A stretch of 64,000 bases of DNA from Chryseobacterium sp. IHB B 17019 (lineage in GTDB: Bacteria; Bacteroidota; Bacteroidia; Flavobacteriales; Weeksellaceae): contig NZ_CP013293.1 in NCBI RefSeq assembly GCF_001456155.1, positions 1,674,001 to 1,738,000 of the forward strand, read 5' to 3'. Position 1 is the stretch's first letter, and each line of letters opens with the position of its first letter. A program made the position numbers and the translations under genes. Of this stretch, positions 40,118 to 48,983 are shown one piece after another. The notes under the pieces are model-generated. The model was not told where the DNA came from. It made no database searches and saw only the letters and a list, made by a program, of their open reading frames with translations.

Positions 40118-41137
40118 TTATTGCTTTATAAGTTTTGTAACTTTTGTAAGTTCGTTGTTTTTTATTTTTAAAATATAGTTTCCTTTTGGTAAATCTGAAA
40201 CATTATATTCTTCAGCTCCATTTAAAGTTTTTATATGTTTTCCGGAAAGGTCGATTATTTCAACACTGCTGATTTTAACCTTTTCAGGATTATTGATTTT
40301 AAAATTATCCTTAACCGGATTTGGATATACCTGAACTCTGTTATCATACTGCATTGCTTCATTTGTCCCCAAAGTTGTTGAAGTAAAATTAATGATAAAT
40401 GGCATATCTACGGTATAATCCGGTGCAGTTGCTGGATTTCCGTTATCTATTAATGGACTCCATGTTCCCGTAATCGCATCATTTTGTTTCGCGTTAAAAG
40501 TGGCAAGCCCTCTCGATCCTGGGATTGTAACAGTAGGTAAAAAGCCTCCATTTGTAGCTATTACGTTTTGCAGTTGATATTTTACCCAGTAAGTACCTGC
40601 AGCTAAGGTAACAGGTGTAGTGGCCGTAATTTTCCATATCTTCCTTGTCGTTCCCGGGATAGACGTTGAGTTCGGTACTGCGCTATTAAATATTCTGTAC
40701 ATATTGGCATCCACACTGCTAGCGAATCTGTTGGTGGTGTCATTTCCAAAAACACTTACTGCACCCGCTACCGAAGGATCAGAACTAAATATATTCACAC
40801 GAACCGTATTAAACGGTGAAGTTGTTCCTAAATAACTTGTCTGATAAGCAAAAAAATCTATGCTGGTAATCTGCCATGATGCACCTGCTGGAATTGTAAA
40901 GTCATCTGCAACAAATAAATTAGTTGTAGCCGAACTATTAGTCCCGCCAAACCCAGCACTTGTGTTGGACTCTGTAGTATTTCCCGTATTATTCTGAAGT
41001 TCAGACCATGTGTATCCGGTGGGTGCAGCTACTCCGCTTTTTGAAGTAGGTCCGGTACTTAAACCTCCATTATTATAGGTTTGTGCTAAAGAAAAATTTG
41101 CTATAAAACTTATAGTAAGTAGTAAAGTTTTTTTCAT
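40118..41137 (-). CDS. T9SS type A sorting-domain secreted protein
   Basis: From the ATG at 41137 (MKKTLLLTISF...) the protein has 339 residues. It has a signal peptide ending near FSLAQ, then a beta-sandwich domain of about 230 residues with aromatic and Thr/Ser-rich strands of the kind seen in choice-of-anchor or adhesin modules. The last 75 residues (VQVYPNPVKDNFKI, IIDLSGKHIKTLNG, NYILKIKNNELTKVTKLIKQ) are the type A sorting domain recognised by the type IX secretion system, so the protein is surface-anchored or released. Ligand unknown. A -7 box TATATTTG is present on the minus strand at 41161-41168. Confidence 0.9.
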   Translation of the reverse strand: MKKTLLLTISFIANFSLAQTYNNGGLSTGPTSKSGVAAPTGYTWSELQNNTGNTTESNTSAGFGGTNSSATTNLFVADDFTIPAGASWQITSIDFFAYQTSYLGTTSPFNTVRVNIFSSDPSVAGAVSVFGNDTTNRFASSVDANMYRIFNSAVPNSTSIPGTTRKIWKITATTPVTLAAGTYWVKYQLQNVIATNGGFLPTVTIPGSRGLATFNAKQNDAITGTWSPLIDNGNPATAPDYTVDMPFIINFTSTTLGTNEAMQYDNRVQVYPNPVKDNFKINNPEKVKISSVEIIDLSGKHIKTLNGAEEYNVSDLPKGNYILKIKNNELTKVTKLIKQ

Positions 41138-41160
41138 GATATTAACTTTTATTATAAAAT

Positions 41161-41168
41161 CAAATATA
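41161..41168 (-). promoter_or_regulatory. -7 element for the T9SS cargo gene
   Basis: TATATTTG on the minus strand, 24 bases before the ATG at 41137; it lies inside the longer frame and supports the shorter start. Confidence 0.5.
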
Positions 41169-41251
41169 ATAAAGAAAACTGATAGTAAAAATTTCAGTTT
41201 TATGAATAATTTCATAAATCTTCAAAAATAAATATTTATCCTAAATAAAAA

Positions 41252-41274
41252 AACTTCACCAGATAGGTGAAGTT
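41252..41274 (-). terminator. Proline dehydrogenase gene terminator
   Basis: Perfect AACTTCACC / GGTGAAGTT arms with an AGATA loop, past the proline dehydrogenase stop. Confidence 0.75.
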
Positions 41275-41295
41275 GGTTTATATATTCAAATATTG

Positions 41296-42462
41296 TTATT
41301 TCTTTCTTCGGTCTAGTTCTTTTTTAATAAGACCTAATTCTCTACCAGTCTGTCCGGCTACAGAAGTATTTTCCTGGGCACGTCTCGTAAGATACGGCAC
41401 TACATCTTTCACGGGGCCGTAAGGAAGATATTTTGCTACATTATATCCTTTTTTTGACAAATAGAAGGTAATATTATCACTCATCCCGTAAAGCTGCCCG
41501 AAATATACATGTGGATTATCATTCTGAAGGCCTGCTGCTTTCATTTTATCCATTATCAATTCGGAGGAAATTTCATTGTGAGTTCCGAAAAAAGCTGAAA
41601 CTTTATCCAAATGATTCATCACGAAATCAATTCCTGCATTATAGTTTTTATCGGAAGCTTCTTTGGTTGGCTGGATAGGATCCGGGTAGCCTTTTTCCGC
41701 AGCTCTTGCCCTTTCCTTTTCCATATATGCTCCACGGACGATCTTATAACCAATGAAATAGCCTTTTTCTCTCGCTCTTTGAAGATTTCCTTCCATATAT
41801 TCCAACCTTCCGGTTCTGTACATTTGGATGGTATTCCAGACAATAGGTTTTTCCTTATTGTATTTCTCCATCATTTCTTCGCACAAATGATCTGCTGCGT
41901 CCTGCATCCAGGTTTCTTCAGCATCTACCATTACCTTTTTATCATTTTCATGGCAGAGTTTACATACTTCATCGAATCTTTTCACCACTCTTTCCCATTC
42001 TTCTTTCTGGCTTGAAGTAAGTTCACTATTTTTCCCGACAGCTTCATACAGATCAATTCTACCAAAGGCAGTAGGCTTAAAAACAATAAAGGGAATCGCC
42101 GGATTTCCTACAGAAAATCTCACGATATCTTTGATCTCCTTGCAAACCGCGTCAAAAGTTTCTTCATCTTCCTTACCTTCAATAGAATAGTCGAAAATAC
42201 TTCCAACTCCTCTTTTGAAAAGCTGCTTCACTACTTTCATACTTTCCTCACGTGTTTCACCACCGCAAAACTGCTCAAACAAGGTGTTTTTTACAATTCC
42301 GGTAACGAAAGGAAAGTTATTATGAACCGTGAAATTAAGAACCGAAGTTCCAACTTTTGTAAGTGAAGGCTGCTCAATCAACTTGAACATCCAATACGCT
42401 TTTCTTAACTGTGCATCAGATTTGTCTGCAAATGCGACTTTAGTATCGTTAAAAATGGGCAT
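41296..42462 (-). CDS. Proline dehydrogenase (PRODH) family FAD enzyme
   Basis: This 388-residue monofunctional proline dehydrogenase oxidises L-proline to pyrroline-5-carboxylate with FAD, feeding electrons to quinone. The TIM-barrel features are GYKIVRGAYMEKER (about 240-253), FGTHNEIS, and the C-terminal substrate block YLPYGPVKDVVPYLTRRAQEN (Y-Y-x-R-R type; two Arg for the proline carboxylate). It lacks the P5C dehydrogenase domain of PutA, as is usual in Bacteroidota. It is peripheral to the inner membrane by analogy. The UbiA-mevalonate kinase pair lies upstream on the same strand. Confidence 0.95.
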   Translation of the reverse strand: MPIFNDTKVAFADKSDAQLRKAYWMFKLIEQPSLTKVGTSVLNFTVHNNFPFVTGIVKNTLFEQFCGGETREESMKVVKQLFKRGVGSIFDYSIEGKEDEETFDAVCKEIKDIVRFSVGNPAIPFIVFKPTAFGRIDLYEAVGKNSELTSSQKEEWERVVKRFDEVCKLCHENDKKVMVDAEETWMQDAADHLCEEMMEKYNKEKPIVWNTIQMYRTGRLEYMEGNLQRAREKGYFIGYKIVRGAYMEKERARAAEKGYPDPIQPTKEASDKNYNAGIDFVMNHLDKVSAFFGTHNEISSELIMDKMKAAGLQNDNPHVYFGQLYGMSDNITFYLSKKGYNVAKYLPYGPVKDVVPYLTRRAQENTSVAGQTGRELGLIKKELDRRKK

Positions 42463-42526
42463 TACTTTATATAAATTTAAGGTTCTGCGAAGATAAGAAA
42501 ATGTAAGGTTTTTTCGAGAAAATTTT

Positions 42527-43456
42527 CTACAATTTACCTTCCAGTCCGTTTAGAAGCATTGCGATAATTCCTACAAAAACCCATAATCTTAAGATATTGA
42601 GCGTCATGAATTTACTCCTTCTCGAATAATTTAAAAGAAGATAAATACAGAGAATGAACACAAATAATCCACCCACAAAATAATATGCCATAAAGCCTGA
42701 AATCCCAGTTCTAAGGATCAGTTTCATAGAAACTGCTATTGTAATGATCAGCAGAGAAATGATAATAATTTTGGTATTTTTGCTTTTAAAATAATTCGGG
42801 ATCGTGGTATAACCAAATGCTTTGTCGACACTTTTTGTCAATGTATCTTTCACAATATCAATACACAGGAGAATTAAAAAAAGGAAAATTGCCATTAGCA
42901 AAACTTTTTTCGAAAAGGTTTCATAATACACCATCATTCCGAAGAACGGATATAAAGTGAGGCTGACAAAAGTGAGGTTATTTAAAATTAAGATTCGGCT
43001 TAATTTATGACTATAAAACCACATAAAGAACTGATAGACAACAAAGAAAGCAAAAACTTTATGCGAAATCATCCACGCAACTCCCAAAGAAACTATACTT
43101 AACATCAAATAAGCATACAGAAAATATTTTTGCTTAATAAAGCTCTGAATCCTTGTTCTAAAAGGCTTTACGATATGGTCTTTTTCAAAATCATAAAATT
43201 GATTGATAATTCCTCCCGCCAGAATCGTGAGAACGGTACAGAAAATAATGCCGTGCACTTTGAAGTCAAAAACAAATTTTCTGAAAGTTTCATCTTGATT
43301 AAACAAAAAAAATGTCGAAACATACAATGCAAAAGTAAGCAGAATAGCAACAAAAAAGCGAGCTCCCAGAAGAAAGCCCACGAATTGTGAAAATCTGTAA
43401 TAAAAAGATTTTTGGATATAGTTTTTCTGTTGGAAATTTTCTTTTTCAGAATTCAT
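42527..43456 (-). CDS. UbiA-superfamily prenyltransferase
   Basis: This 309-residue membrane protein with about eight to nine helices has the UbiA-type active-site motif NQFYDFEKDHIVKP (about 86-99), where the Asp residues hold the Mg-prenyl diphosphate. The second DxxxD-like motif is CIDIVKDTLTKSVDKAFG. It differs clearly from menA at 17233, so the acceptor is something else; relatives in flavobacteria are annotated simply as UbiA family. The mevalonate kinase gene ends 10 bases upstream of its start region on the same strand, so the two probably work in isoprenoid metabolism. Confidence 0.9.
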   Translation of the reverse strand: MNSEKENFQQKNYIQKSFYYRFSQFVGFLLGARFFVAILLTFALYVSTFFLFNQDETFRKFVFDFKVHGIIFCTVLTILAGGIINQFYDFEKDHIVKPFRTRIQSFIKQKYFLYAYLMLSIVSLGVAWMISHKVFAFFVVYQFFMWFYSHKLSRILILNNLTFVSLTLYPFFGMMVYYETFSKKVLLMAIFLFLILLCIDIVKDTLTKSVDKAFGYTTIPNYFKSKNTKIIIISLLIITIAVSMKLILRTGISGFMAYYFVGGLFVFILCIYLLLNYSRRSKFMTLNILRLWVFVGIIAMLLNGLEGKL

Positions 43457-43466
43457 TCCAACGTAA

Positions 43467-44393
43467 TTAGAATCTGTAAATCACCTCTTTATGGAAACCG
43501 TCAAGCATTTTTTCTGCCTTTTCATAGTCTTTGGTGAAACCCAGGATATAACCTCCGCCGCCACTTCCGCAGAGTTTTAAATAATAAGCATTTGAATCCA
43601 GTCCTTTTTTCCAGACATTAAATAAACTTTCAGGAATCATCGGGCGGAAATGTTCGTAAGCCCAATGTGAAAGCTTTTTAAGATTTCTGAAGAAAGGATT
43701 CATATCTTTTTTGAGGAAAGCATCAATACAAGCGTTGTTGTAACGGATAAACTCTTCTTTCAGGGTTTTACGGAAACCTTCTGTTTTCATTTTTTCAAAG
43801 AAAATCTGAACCATAGGCCCGGTTTCTCCCGTCATTCCTGAATCGATCAGGAAAATAGCACCTTTTCCGGCTTCGCTTTCCGGAATGGCAACCCTGTCAA
43901 CGCTTTCTTTACTTTCGATAAGAATGGGCAGGTTCATGTAACAGATCAATGGATCAATTCCGGAACTTTTTCCGTGAAAATAGCTTTCCATTAAACCAAA
44001 AACAGTTCTGAGGCTTTTTAATTCGTCTTTAGAAATGTTTTCAGGTTCATGTTTAGAAATAGAATATCGTTCAAAAATAGCCGCCACCAAAGCGCCTGAA
44101 CTTCCTACTCCGTAACCTTGCGGAATATTGCTGTCGAAAAATAATCCTTTGGAAATTTCTTCTTTAAATTTTGAAACATTGAGCTCAAAACCTTCGGGAA
44201 GATCCAAATTCTGTAAATAATCTGAGTATTTTGTAAGATGTTCATTAGATTTCTTTTCAAAATCAGAATCTAATGATGAGAACTTGAGGGTACCTTTATA
44301 AAAACTATAAGGTAATGTCAAACCTTGGGAATCTTCTATGATTCCGTATTCTCCGAACAAAAGGATTTTTGCGTAAAATAAAGGGTTTGTCAT
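43467..44393 (-). CDS. Mevalonate kinase-like GHMP kinase
   Basis: This 308-residue GHMP kinase has the substrate and ATP motifs of mevalonate kinase: AKILLFGEYGIIED at the N-terminus (8-21), the P-loop-like PQGYGVGSSGALVAA (91-105), GKSSGIDPLICY (about 140-151) with the catalytic Asp, and CGSGGGGYILGF (about 275-286). The mevalonate route to isopentenyl diphosphate is used by many flavobacteria, which supports this assignment. It is cytoplasmic. It stands directly upstream of the UbiA-type prenyltransferase. No other mevalonate pathway gene is in the window. Confidence 0.9.
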   Translation of the reverse strand: MTNPLFYAKILLFGEYGIIEDSQGLTLPYSFYKGTLKFSSLDSDFEKKSNEHLTKYSDYLQNLDLPEGFELNVSKFKEEISKGLFFDSNIPQGYGVGSSGALVAAIFERYSISKHEPENISKDELKSLRTVFGLMESYFHGKSSGIDPLICYMNLPILIESKESVDRVAIPESEAGKGAIFLIDSGMTGETGPMVQIFFEKMKTEGFRKTLKEEFIRYNNACIDAFLKKDMNPFFRNLKKLSHWAYEHFRPMIPESLFNVWKKGLDSNAYYLKLCGSGGGGYILGFTKDYEKAEKMLDGFHKEVIYRF

Positions 44394-44543
44394 TTTATAT
44401 TAAATAATTTTTTTTGCAAATTTAAAATTATTCCGCTGAATATTAGCAAAATCCGCGCCGAATTCTACTTTATTTTACCTTGAAATAATTTAAGATTTTT
44501 AATTAATCTCAAAAATCTGTGCTTCATACAATAAAGATAACAA

Positions 44544-44567
44544 AAAAGCCTGAATAATCAGGCTTTT
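44544..44567 (-). terminator. Protease gene terminator
   Basis: Perfect 10-bp arms AAAAGCCTGA / TCAGGCTTTT with an ATAA loop, 20 bases past the stop of the T9SS protease gene. Confidence 0.85.
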
Positions 44568-44586
44568 ATTATTAAATATTTAAAAA

Positions 44587-46752
44587 TTATTGTTTAATTA
44601 ATTTCTTTGTGACTTTTTGTTTTTCTGTCTCTACGGTTACCACATAATTTCCGGTCTGCATTGAGGAAATATTAACTTCAAATTTAGTCCCTTTTAAAGA
44701 CGGTTCTGACTTAATTAACCTTCCTGCTTCGTCATAGATTTTAAACGATTTTAAAGCATCTTTTGACGAAATTGTGATCATGTTTTTGGCAGGATTCGGA
44801 TAAATACTTACTGAGTTATCTTTTGTATTTACATCTTCCACCGCTAGAACAGCACAAGAGAAATTAGCCTTCCATCCGCTTGCATTCTCTGCAGGATCAG
44901 AAACGAATCTTACCGTAATAGCTCCCGAAGGATGTGTTGAAGTAAATGATCCTGGTAAAGTGTTCCCTGTTAAATTATTTCCACCCGTAAACAGTGGTGA
45001 GCTCGTAGACGGGCCATTGTAAATGTACATGAAATCATAGTTTAATTCTAAAGCAAATTCTGTGAAATTCATTGTTAAAGCTCCTGAACTCGGGTAGAAA
45101 GTTTTTACAATGGTCTGATTATGTCCATAGTTTGCAGTTGCACCACCCGTGTCCGTAAACTGTGCCCCGTTGCACCAGTCTGCATCTGTCATGAACAGCT
45201 GTGTTCTTTGATATCCTGCAGAACAATCCGTCCCTACAGATAAAAGATAATATGTTGCAGGCTGAAGATTTGAAAAGTTGAACGACTGAGTTGATGAAGT
45301 TCCGTTAGTAACTGGAGTTCCGTCAAATTTCGTAAGCTTATATTTCCAAGAGGTAGAAGTTGCATCTGTAAATGCTGCATTTGCAGAAATTTGGGTAATA
45401 TTTGAAATAGCTAACCCGGTAATTGTTGTACCACACGCTGTAATACAGTCTGTACCCAGACAAGCTTTAGAATCCACCGTATTTCTGATTAAAGCTCCCG
45501 GTTGAGGGCCAAAGCCATTAGCGAAGTTAATTCCTACCCCTGAAATCAAGTGGCAATAGCTCATAATGGTACCTTTTACCGTGGTTGAAGGAATAGGACC
45601 GTTGCAGCCTTCATTTGCTCCTGCAGCAGGGCCGCATCCGTCGATTGCCGTATTATTTCCGTTCCATGCACAAGCATGTGTGTGAGGAGATCCTAAGCTG
45701 TGTCCCATCTCATGAGTCATTGCCATAATTGTCCATGAATATACCGGAACGTTGTTATATGTTTGTGAAGCCCCAGAATAGGCATGTCTGTTTGCTGTAC
45801 ACAAAGAATTTACATAGGCTACACTTGTAGTAGACGGCTGGTTTACTAAATGCGCCAAATCTCCGTTGAAAGATTGTCTGTTTGTTCTGAAACTTGCAAG
45901 ATTCGCGTTCGGAGTTCCCGAATATGGGTCTTGTGTAGTCCAGATATAAATCTCATTTAAAGCAATTCTTACATCATCATTGTTATAAAGTGTTGAAATA
46001 TTGTTATGAATAGCCGTTAACCAATCTGTTGTTGTAGTCGTGCTTGAACCGTTGTTTACGTAAGGTGTATAGCAAATTTCATAATAGACTCTCACGCAGT
46101 TTTGGGTCAATACTTTTCCTGTATTCTGCTTTGCATTCGGGTCGAAGGAAACTTTTTGTTTGTGGTTGTCCGTCAATTCATCGACACCGCAAACGAAAGG
46201 ATTTGCGCCTGTTAATTTTGAGTCTGAATAACTTACAAAATCTTCAGAATTTTTCACTTTTCCTACTACAATATTTCCAAGTTCCGGTGTAGAAGCTACT
46301 CCTACGATATTATTGTCAAAAAAGCTGAAGGCAACAATTGATCCGCTATCACCCTTTACAATTCCCTGATAATAGGCTCCGGGAGTATAGTTTATGATTT
46401 CTCCCTTATTAGTTGTCACTTTAAAATCGTTTGTGAAAATCTGATTTTTATACAGTTCAAGAGTTATTTGTTTTCCATCAAAAGGGAAAGAGATTTCCAG
46501 GAATTCCGGCTTGTCATGAACTAATTTTTTCAGCTGTTTGGCATCAACATTAATAACTGTAATATCTGTTGCTGCTCGTTTGTATTCAGCTAATTTTTCG
46601 GAAGCTTTGTTGACTTCAAACAAATCATATTTTTCAAAGTCTTTCTTTTGAGCGTGATACTCAGAAACTTTTTGAGCAACCGGCTTCATATTCTGAGCAA
46701 AACCCAAAAGGGAAAACTGCAAAATAGAAAGAAGTAGAAGTTTTTTAATCAT
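44587..46752 (-). CDS. T9SS-secreted M12-type (reprolysin-like) zinc metalloprotease
   Basis: This 721-residue protein has a signal peptide (ends near LLGFAQ, 15-20), a propeptide of about 170 residues with a possible Cys switch (NPFVCGV, Cys188), and a metalloprotease domain with the extended zinc motif HEMGHSLGSPH (347-357), followed by a Met-turn candidate IMSYCH. After it come an Fn3-like segment (about 445-520), a CUB-like domain (about 525-635) and a T9SS type A sorting domain (VSIYPNPAKNMITI to the C-terminus). It is secreted to the cell surface or released. Substrate unknown. It is monocistronic. Confidence 0.94.
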   Translation of the reverse strand: MIKKLLLLSILQFSLLGFAQNMKPVAQKVSEYHAQKKDFEKYDLFEVNKASEKLAEYKRAATDITVINVDAKQLKKLVHDKPEFLEISFPFDGKQITLELYKNQIFTNDFKVTTNKGEIINYTPGAYYQGIVKGDSGSIVAFSFFDNNIVGVASTPELGNIVVGKVKNSEDFVSYSDSKLTGANPFVCGVDELTDNHKQKVSFDPNAKQNTGKVLTQNCVRVYYEICYTPYVNNGSSTTTTTDWLTAIHNNISTLYNNDDVRIALNEIYIWTTQDPYSGTPNANLASFRTNRQSFNGDLAHLVNQPSTTSVAYVNSLCTANRHAYSGASQTYNNVPVYSWTIMAMTHEMGHSLGSPHTHACAWNGNNTAIDGCGPAAGANEGCNGPIPSTTVKGTIMSYCHLISGVGINFANGFGPQPGALIRNTVDSKACLGTDCITACGTTITGLAISNITQISANAAFTDATSTSWKYKLTKFDGTPVTNGTSSTQSFNFSNLQPATYYLLSVGTDCSAGYQRTQLFMTDADWCNGAQFTDTGGATANYGHNQTIVKTFYPSSGALTMNFTEFALELNYDFMYIYNGPSTSSPLFTGGNNLTGNTLPGSFTSTHPSGAITVRFVSDPAENASGWKANFSCAVLAVEDVNTKDNSVSIYPNPAKNMITISSKDALKSFKIYDEAGRLIKSEPSLKGTKFEVNISSMQTGNYVVTVETEKQKVTKKLIKQ

Positions 46753-46894
46753 TATTATTATTTATTTACAATTTGCAAATAAACAAAAAATTTCCAAACA
46801 TATTAAAAACATGATAGAGTTTTCATATATTTTAAATTAAAATGATTCAAAAACTTAAATTAGATTAAAATTTTTCACATTTATAAATAAAAAA

Positions 46895-46914
46895 AGACGC
46901 TACAATTAGCGTCT
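46895..46914 (-). terminator. MFS gene terminator
   Basis: Perfect 8-bp arms AGACGCTA / TAGCGTCT with a CAAT loop, 13 bases past the stop. Confidence 0.8.
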
Positions 46915-46926
46915 CTATTTATTTAA

Positions 46927-48408
46927 TTATTCACTTTTATTTGATGCAAGCTTAAGAAAACGTATGAGAACTAATCCCGCAGCAAAAAACAGGGTCATGG
47001 AAAGTGCTGCAAAACGCATATTGTTGAAATGCTCAATCAAAGTAGCGAAGATAAACGTTCCGATAATGATCGCAATTTTCTCCAATACATCATAGAAACT
47101 GAAAAACGTAGTATTTTCCATAGAGTTTTCCGGTAAAAGCTTGGAATAAGTAGATCTTGACATCGCCTGAAGACCACCCATTACAAGCCCTACAACTGCC
47201 GCTACTCCATAAAACTGATATTCTACCGTAGGATTTTCTTTATTTAAGAAATATGCCCATAAACAAGCTACTATCCAAAGTACAATCGCAATTGAGATAA
47301 CATTTTTGTTCCCTATTCTTTTTGATAATTTTGAGAAAATCACAGCCCCGATAATGGCTTCAATCTGGATAACCAACAACGTCCCGATTAATTTGTCCTG
47401 AGCCAGATTGATTTCACTCTTTCCAAACAACGTTGCCATCAGGAAAATCGTCTGCATTCCCACACTGTAAAAGAAAAAGCTGGAAAGGAAAAACTTTAAA
47501 TTTTTATCTTTAAAAAGCTCGTTTCCTACTTTAAACAATTCATGGAAGCTTTCTTTTGCAATGTCTTTATAGAAGCTTAGATTATCTTTTAAAACCTCAA
47601 AAAATCCACCCTGATCTTCGTGCTTTTTGAATATATTTTTATAGTTTAACAATACCAAATCTTTAGGAAGCTTTTCTTTCACATCCCCAAACTGAGGAAG
47701 ATGCTTGAAAGTATATTGAGAAAAACCGAACCACCAGGCTCCTGTCAATAAGAAACTTATTCTGGTAAATAACAATTGCTGAGCCGCTCCTTTTGCAAAA
47801 ACCTGAATTAATAATAAACAGATCACTACCAAAACTACAGAACCGATATATCCGTAAACATACCCTCTTGCTGAAAGCGCATCCTGTTTGTCGCGCGTCG
47901 CAATATCCGGTAAAAATGAATTGTAGAACACCAAACTGCCCCAAAAACCGACACTCGCCGTAATACTGAAAAGTAATCCCAGAAAAACATTATGCATTCC
48001 TGTAAACATCGCCAATCCCATACACGATGTAGCTCCCAGATAACAGAAAAACTGTAAGAATGACTTTTTGTTGCCGATGGTATCTGCCAGTGACGACAAA
48101 AACGGCGACAATAAAACCACGATAAAGAATGAAATCGTCAGGGAATACCCATAAACCGCATCCGGCTGATATTCTTTCCCAAAAATTTTGATCATATGCC
48201 TTACGGGAACATCAATCCAAGATTTTGTTTCTGCCACATATTCTTTCTTCTCATAAGCTGTGGTAAGAATGGAATAATAAATAGGAAAGATGGTGGAAGT
48301 AATTACCAAAGAATATACCGAGTTTGCCCAGTCATAGACCGCCCAAGCCTTCATTATCTTTGGATTGTTTTTTATGTTTTGAGGCTGTTGATTCTCAATT
48401 TCAGACAT
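46927..48408 (-). CDS. MFS transporter, UMF1 (BtlA) family
   Basis: This 493-residue protein has about 12 membrane helices. The N-terminal WAVYDWANSVYSLVITSTIFP motif (22-42 region, read as WAVYDWANSVYSLV) is diagnostic of the UMF1 family (bacterial relatives of yeast Atg22). Further typical pieces are SSLADTIGNKKSFL and GLVMGGLQAMSRSTYSKLLPE (read as VMGGLQAMSRSTYSKLLPE). Family members are thought to export amino acids or other small solutes; the substrate is unknown. It is monocistronic. Confidence 0.9.
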   Translation of the reverse strand: MSEIENQQPQNIKNNPKIMKAWAVYDWANSVYSLVITSTIFPIYYSILTTAYEKKEYVAETKSWIDVPVRHMIKIFGKEYQPDAVYGYSLTISFFIVVLLSPFLSSLADTIGNKKSFLQFFCYLGATSCMGLAMFTGMHNVFLGLLFSITASVGFWGSLVFYNSFLPDIATRDKQDALSARGYVYGYIGSVVLVVICLLLIQVFAKGAAQQLLFTRISFLLTGAWWFGFSQYTFKHLPQFGDVKEKLPKDLVLLNYKNIFKKHEDQGGFFEVLKDNLSFYKDIAKESFHELFKVGNELFKDKNLKFFLSSFFFYSVGMQTIFLMATLFGKSEINLAQDKLIGTLLVIQIEAIIGAVIFSKLSKRIGNKNVISIAIVLWIVACLWAYFLNKENPTVEYQFYGVAAVVGLVMGGLQAMSRSTYSKLLPENSMENTTFFSFYDVLEKIAIIIGTFIFATLIEHFNNMRFAALSMTLFFAAGLVLIRFLKLASNKSE

Positions 48409-48429
48409 TTCAAATAAATATTAGTAGCA

Positions 48430-48437
48430 CAAAAATA
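48430..48437 (-). promoter_or_regulatory. -7 element of the UMF1 transporter promoter
   Basis: TATTTTTG on the minus strand, 22 bases from the ATG. It overlaps the T-tract of the AAAAACCA/TGGTTTTT hairpin that would stop leftward transcripts coming from the repeat region. Confidence 0.5.
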
Positions 48438-48668
48438 AAAAAACCATTGAATATTCGGTGGTTTTTATTTCCTTTCGGTGAAATTTTATTATTTTGTTAA
48501 AATTGGGATGTTGTCAAGTAAGATTTTTTAACGCAAAGAGCGCAATGTTTTTTTTAATTATTGAGGATATTTTTCGGTCGCAAGGGCGTTTCACACAGCT
48601 ATGAACTCGCTTTTGTCATTCTGAACAGTGAAGTGGATGAGAATCTTTCAGTAGTTTTCCGTACTGTT

Positions 48669-48727
48669 GTCATCCTGGAAGGATCCAGACCTAGTTTAAA
48701 ATTGCATTGAGATCTTTTCAGGATGAC
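48669..48727. repeat. GTCATCCTG...CAGGATGAC inverted repeat
   Basis: Perfect 9-bp outer arms, extended with mismatches by GAAGGATC / GATCTTTT. A related half word TTTCAGGATGAC is at 30924-30935. It is part of the 48.5-48.9 kb mosaic. Confidence 0.65.
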
Positions 48728-48777
48728 AGACTGAATGTTGAATTGATTGTGAATGTTTGAAATTAAAAACAGAAAGT

Positions 48778-48903
48778 CTAGCCCCGATTGCAGCATTTGT
48801 TTGAGCTCATTTTTTTTATTTCGGGCTGCGGCGGCTTTGCCGCCGCAGCCCGAAATAAAAAAAATAGCGAGTGCGGAAAGCGGGAAATAGCTCCTAAAAA
48901 AAT
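48778..48903 (+). ncRNA. Structured repeat element, copy D
   Basis: The ends CTAGCCCCGATTGCAGCATT and GTGCGGAAAGCGGGAAATAG with CTCCT match copies A and C. The inner hairpin has perfect 27-bp arms (48809-48835 / 48839-48865) with a TTT loop; its arm part TTTATTTCGGG/CCCGAAATAAA is unlike copies A and C yet fully paired. Confidence 0.6.
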
Positions 48904-48930
48904 AATTCATCTTTATAATTTAAAAACAAA

Positions 48931-48961
48931 AAAAATCCGGAAGCAAAACTCCCGGATTTTT
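48931..48961 (-). terminator. Thiolase gene terminator
   Basis: Perfect 10-bp arms AAAAATCCGG / CCGGATTTTT with an 11-base loop, 22 bases past the thiolase stop. Confidence 0.8.
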
Positions 48962-48983
48962 AAATATTTAGCTTGAAATATTA

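Larger units (their letters stand above)
48409..48983. other. Gene-free 575-base stretch, mosaic of repeat modules
   Basis: Contents in order: MFS promoter (-7 TATTTTTG at 48430-48437, minus strand) beside an AAAAACCA/TGGTTTTT hairpin (48433-48470), module A (48524-48555), module B (48578-48597), module C (48615-48650), a GTCATCCTG...CAGGATGAC hairpin (48669-48727), structured element copy D (48778-48903) and the thiolase terminator (48931-48961). The short frames across it are repeat artefacts. Confidence 0.75.

Noticed and set aside
41611..42015. 134-codon plus-strand frame
   Set aside because: It is antisense to the well-supported proline dehydrogenase gene and rich in Phe/Ile/Ser, as expected for a shadow frame.
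48599..48976. Frames of 103 and 62 codons on both strands
   Set aside because: They are produced by the palindromic structured element and modules B and C; the same Gly/Ala-rich string appears from both strands.
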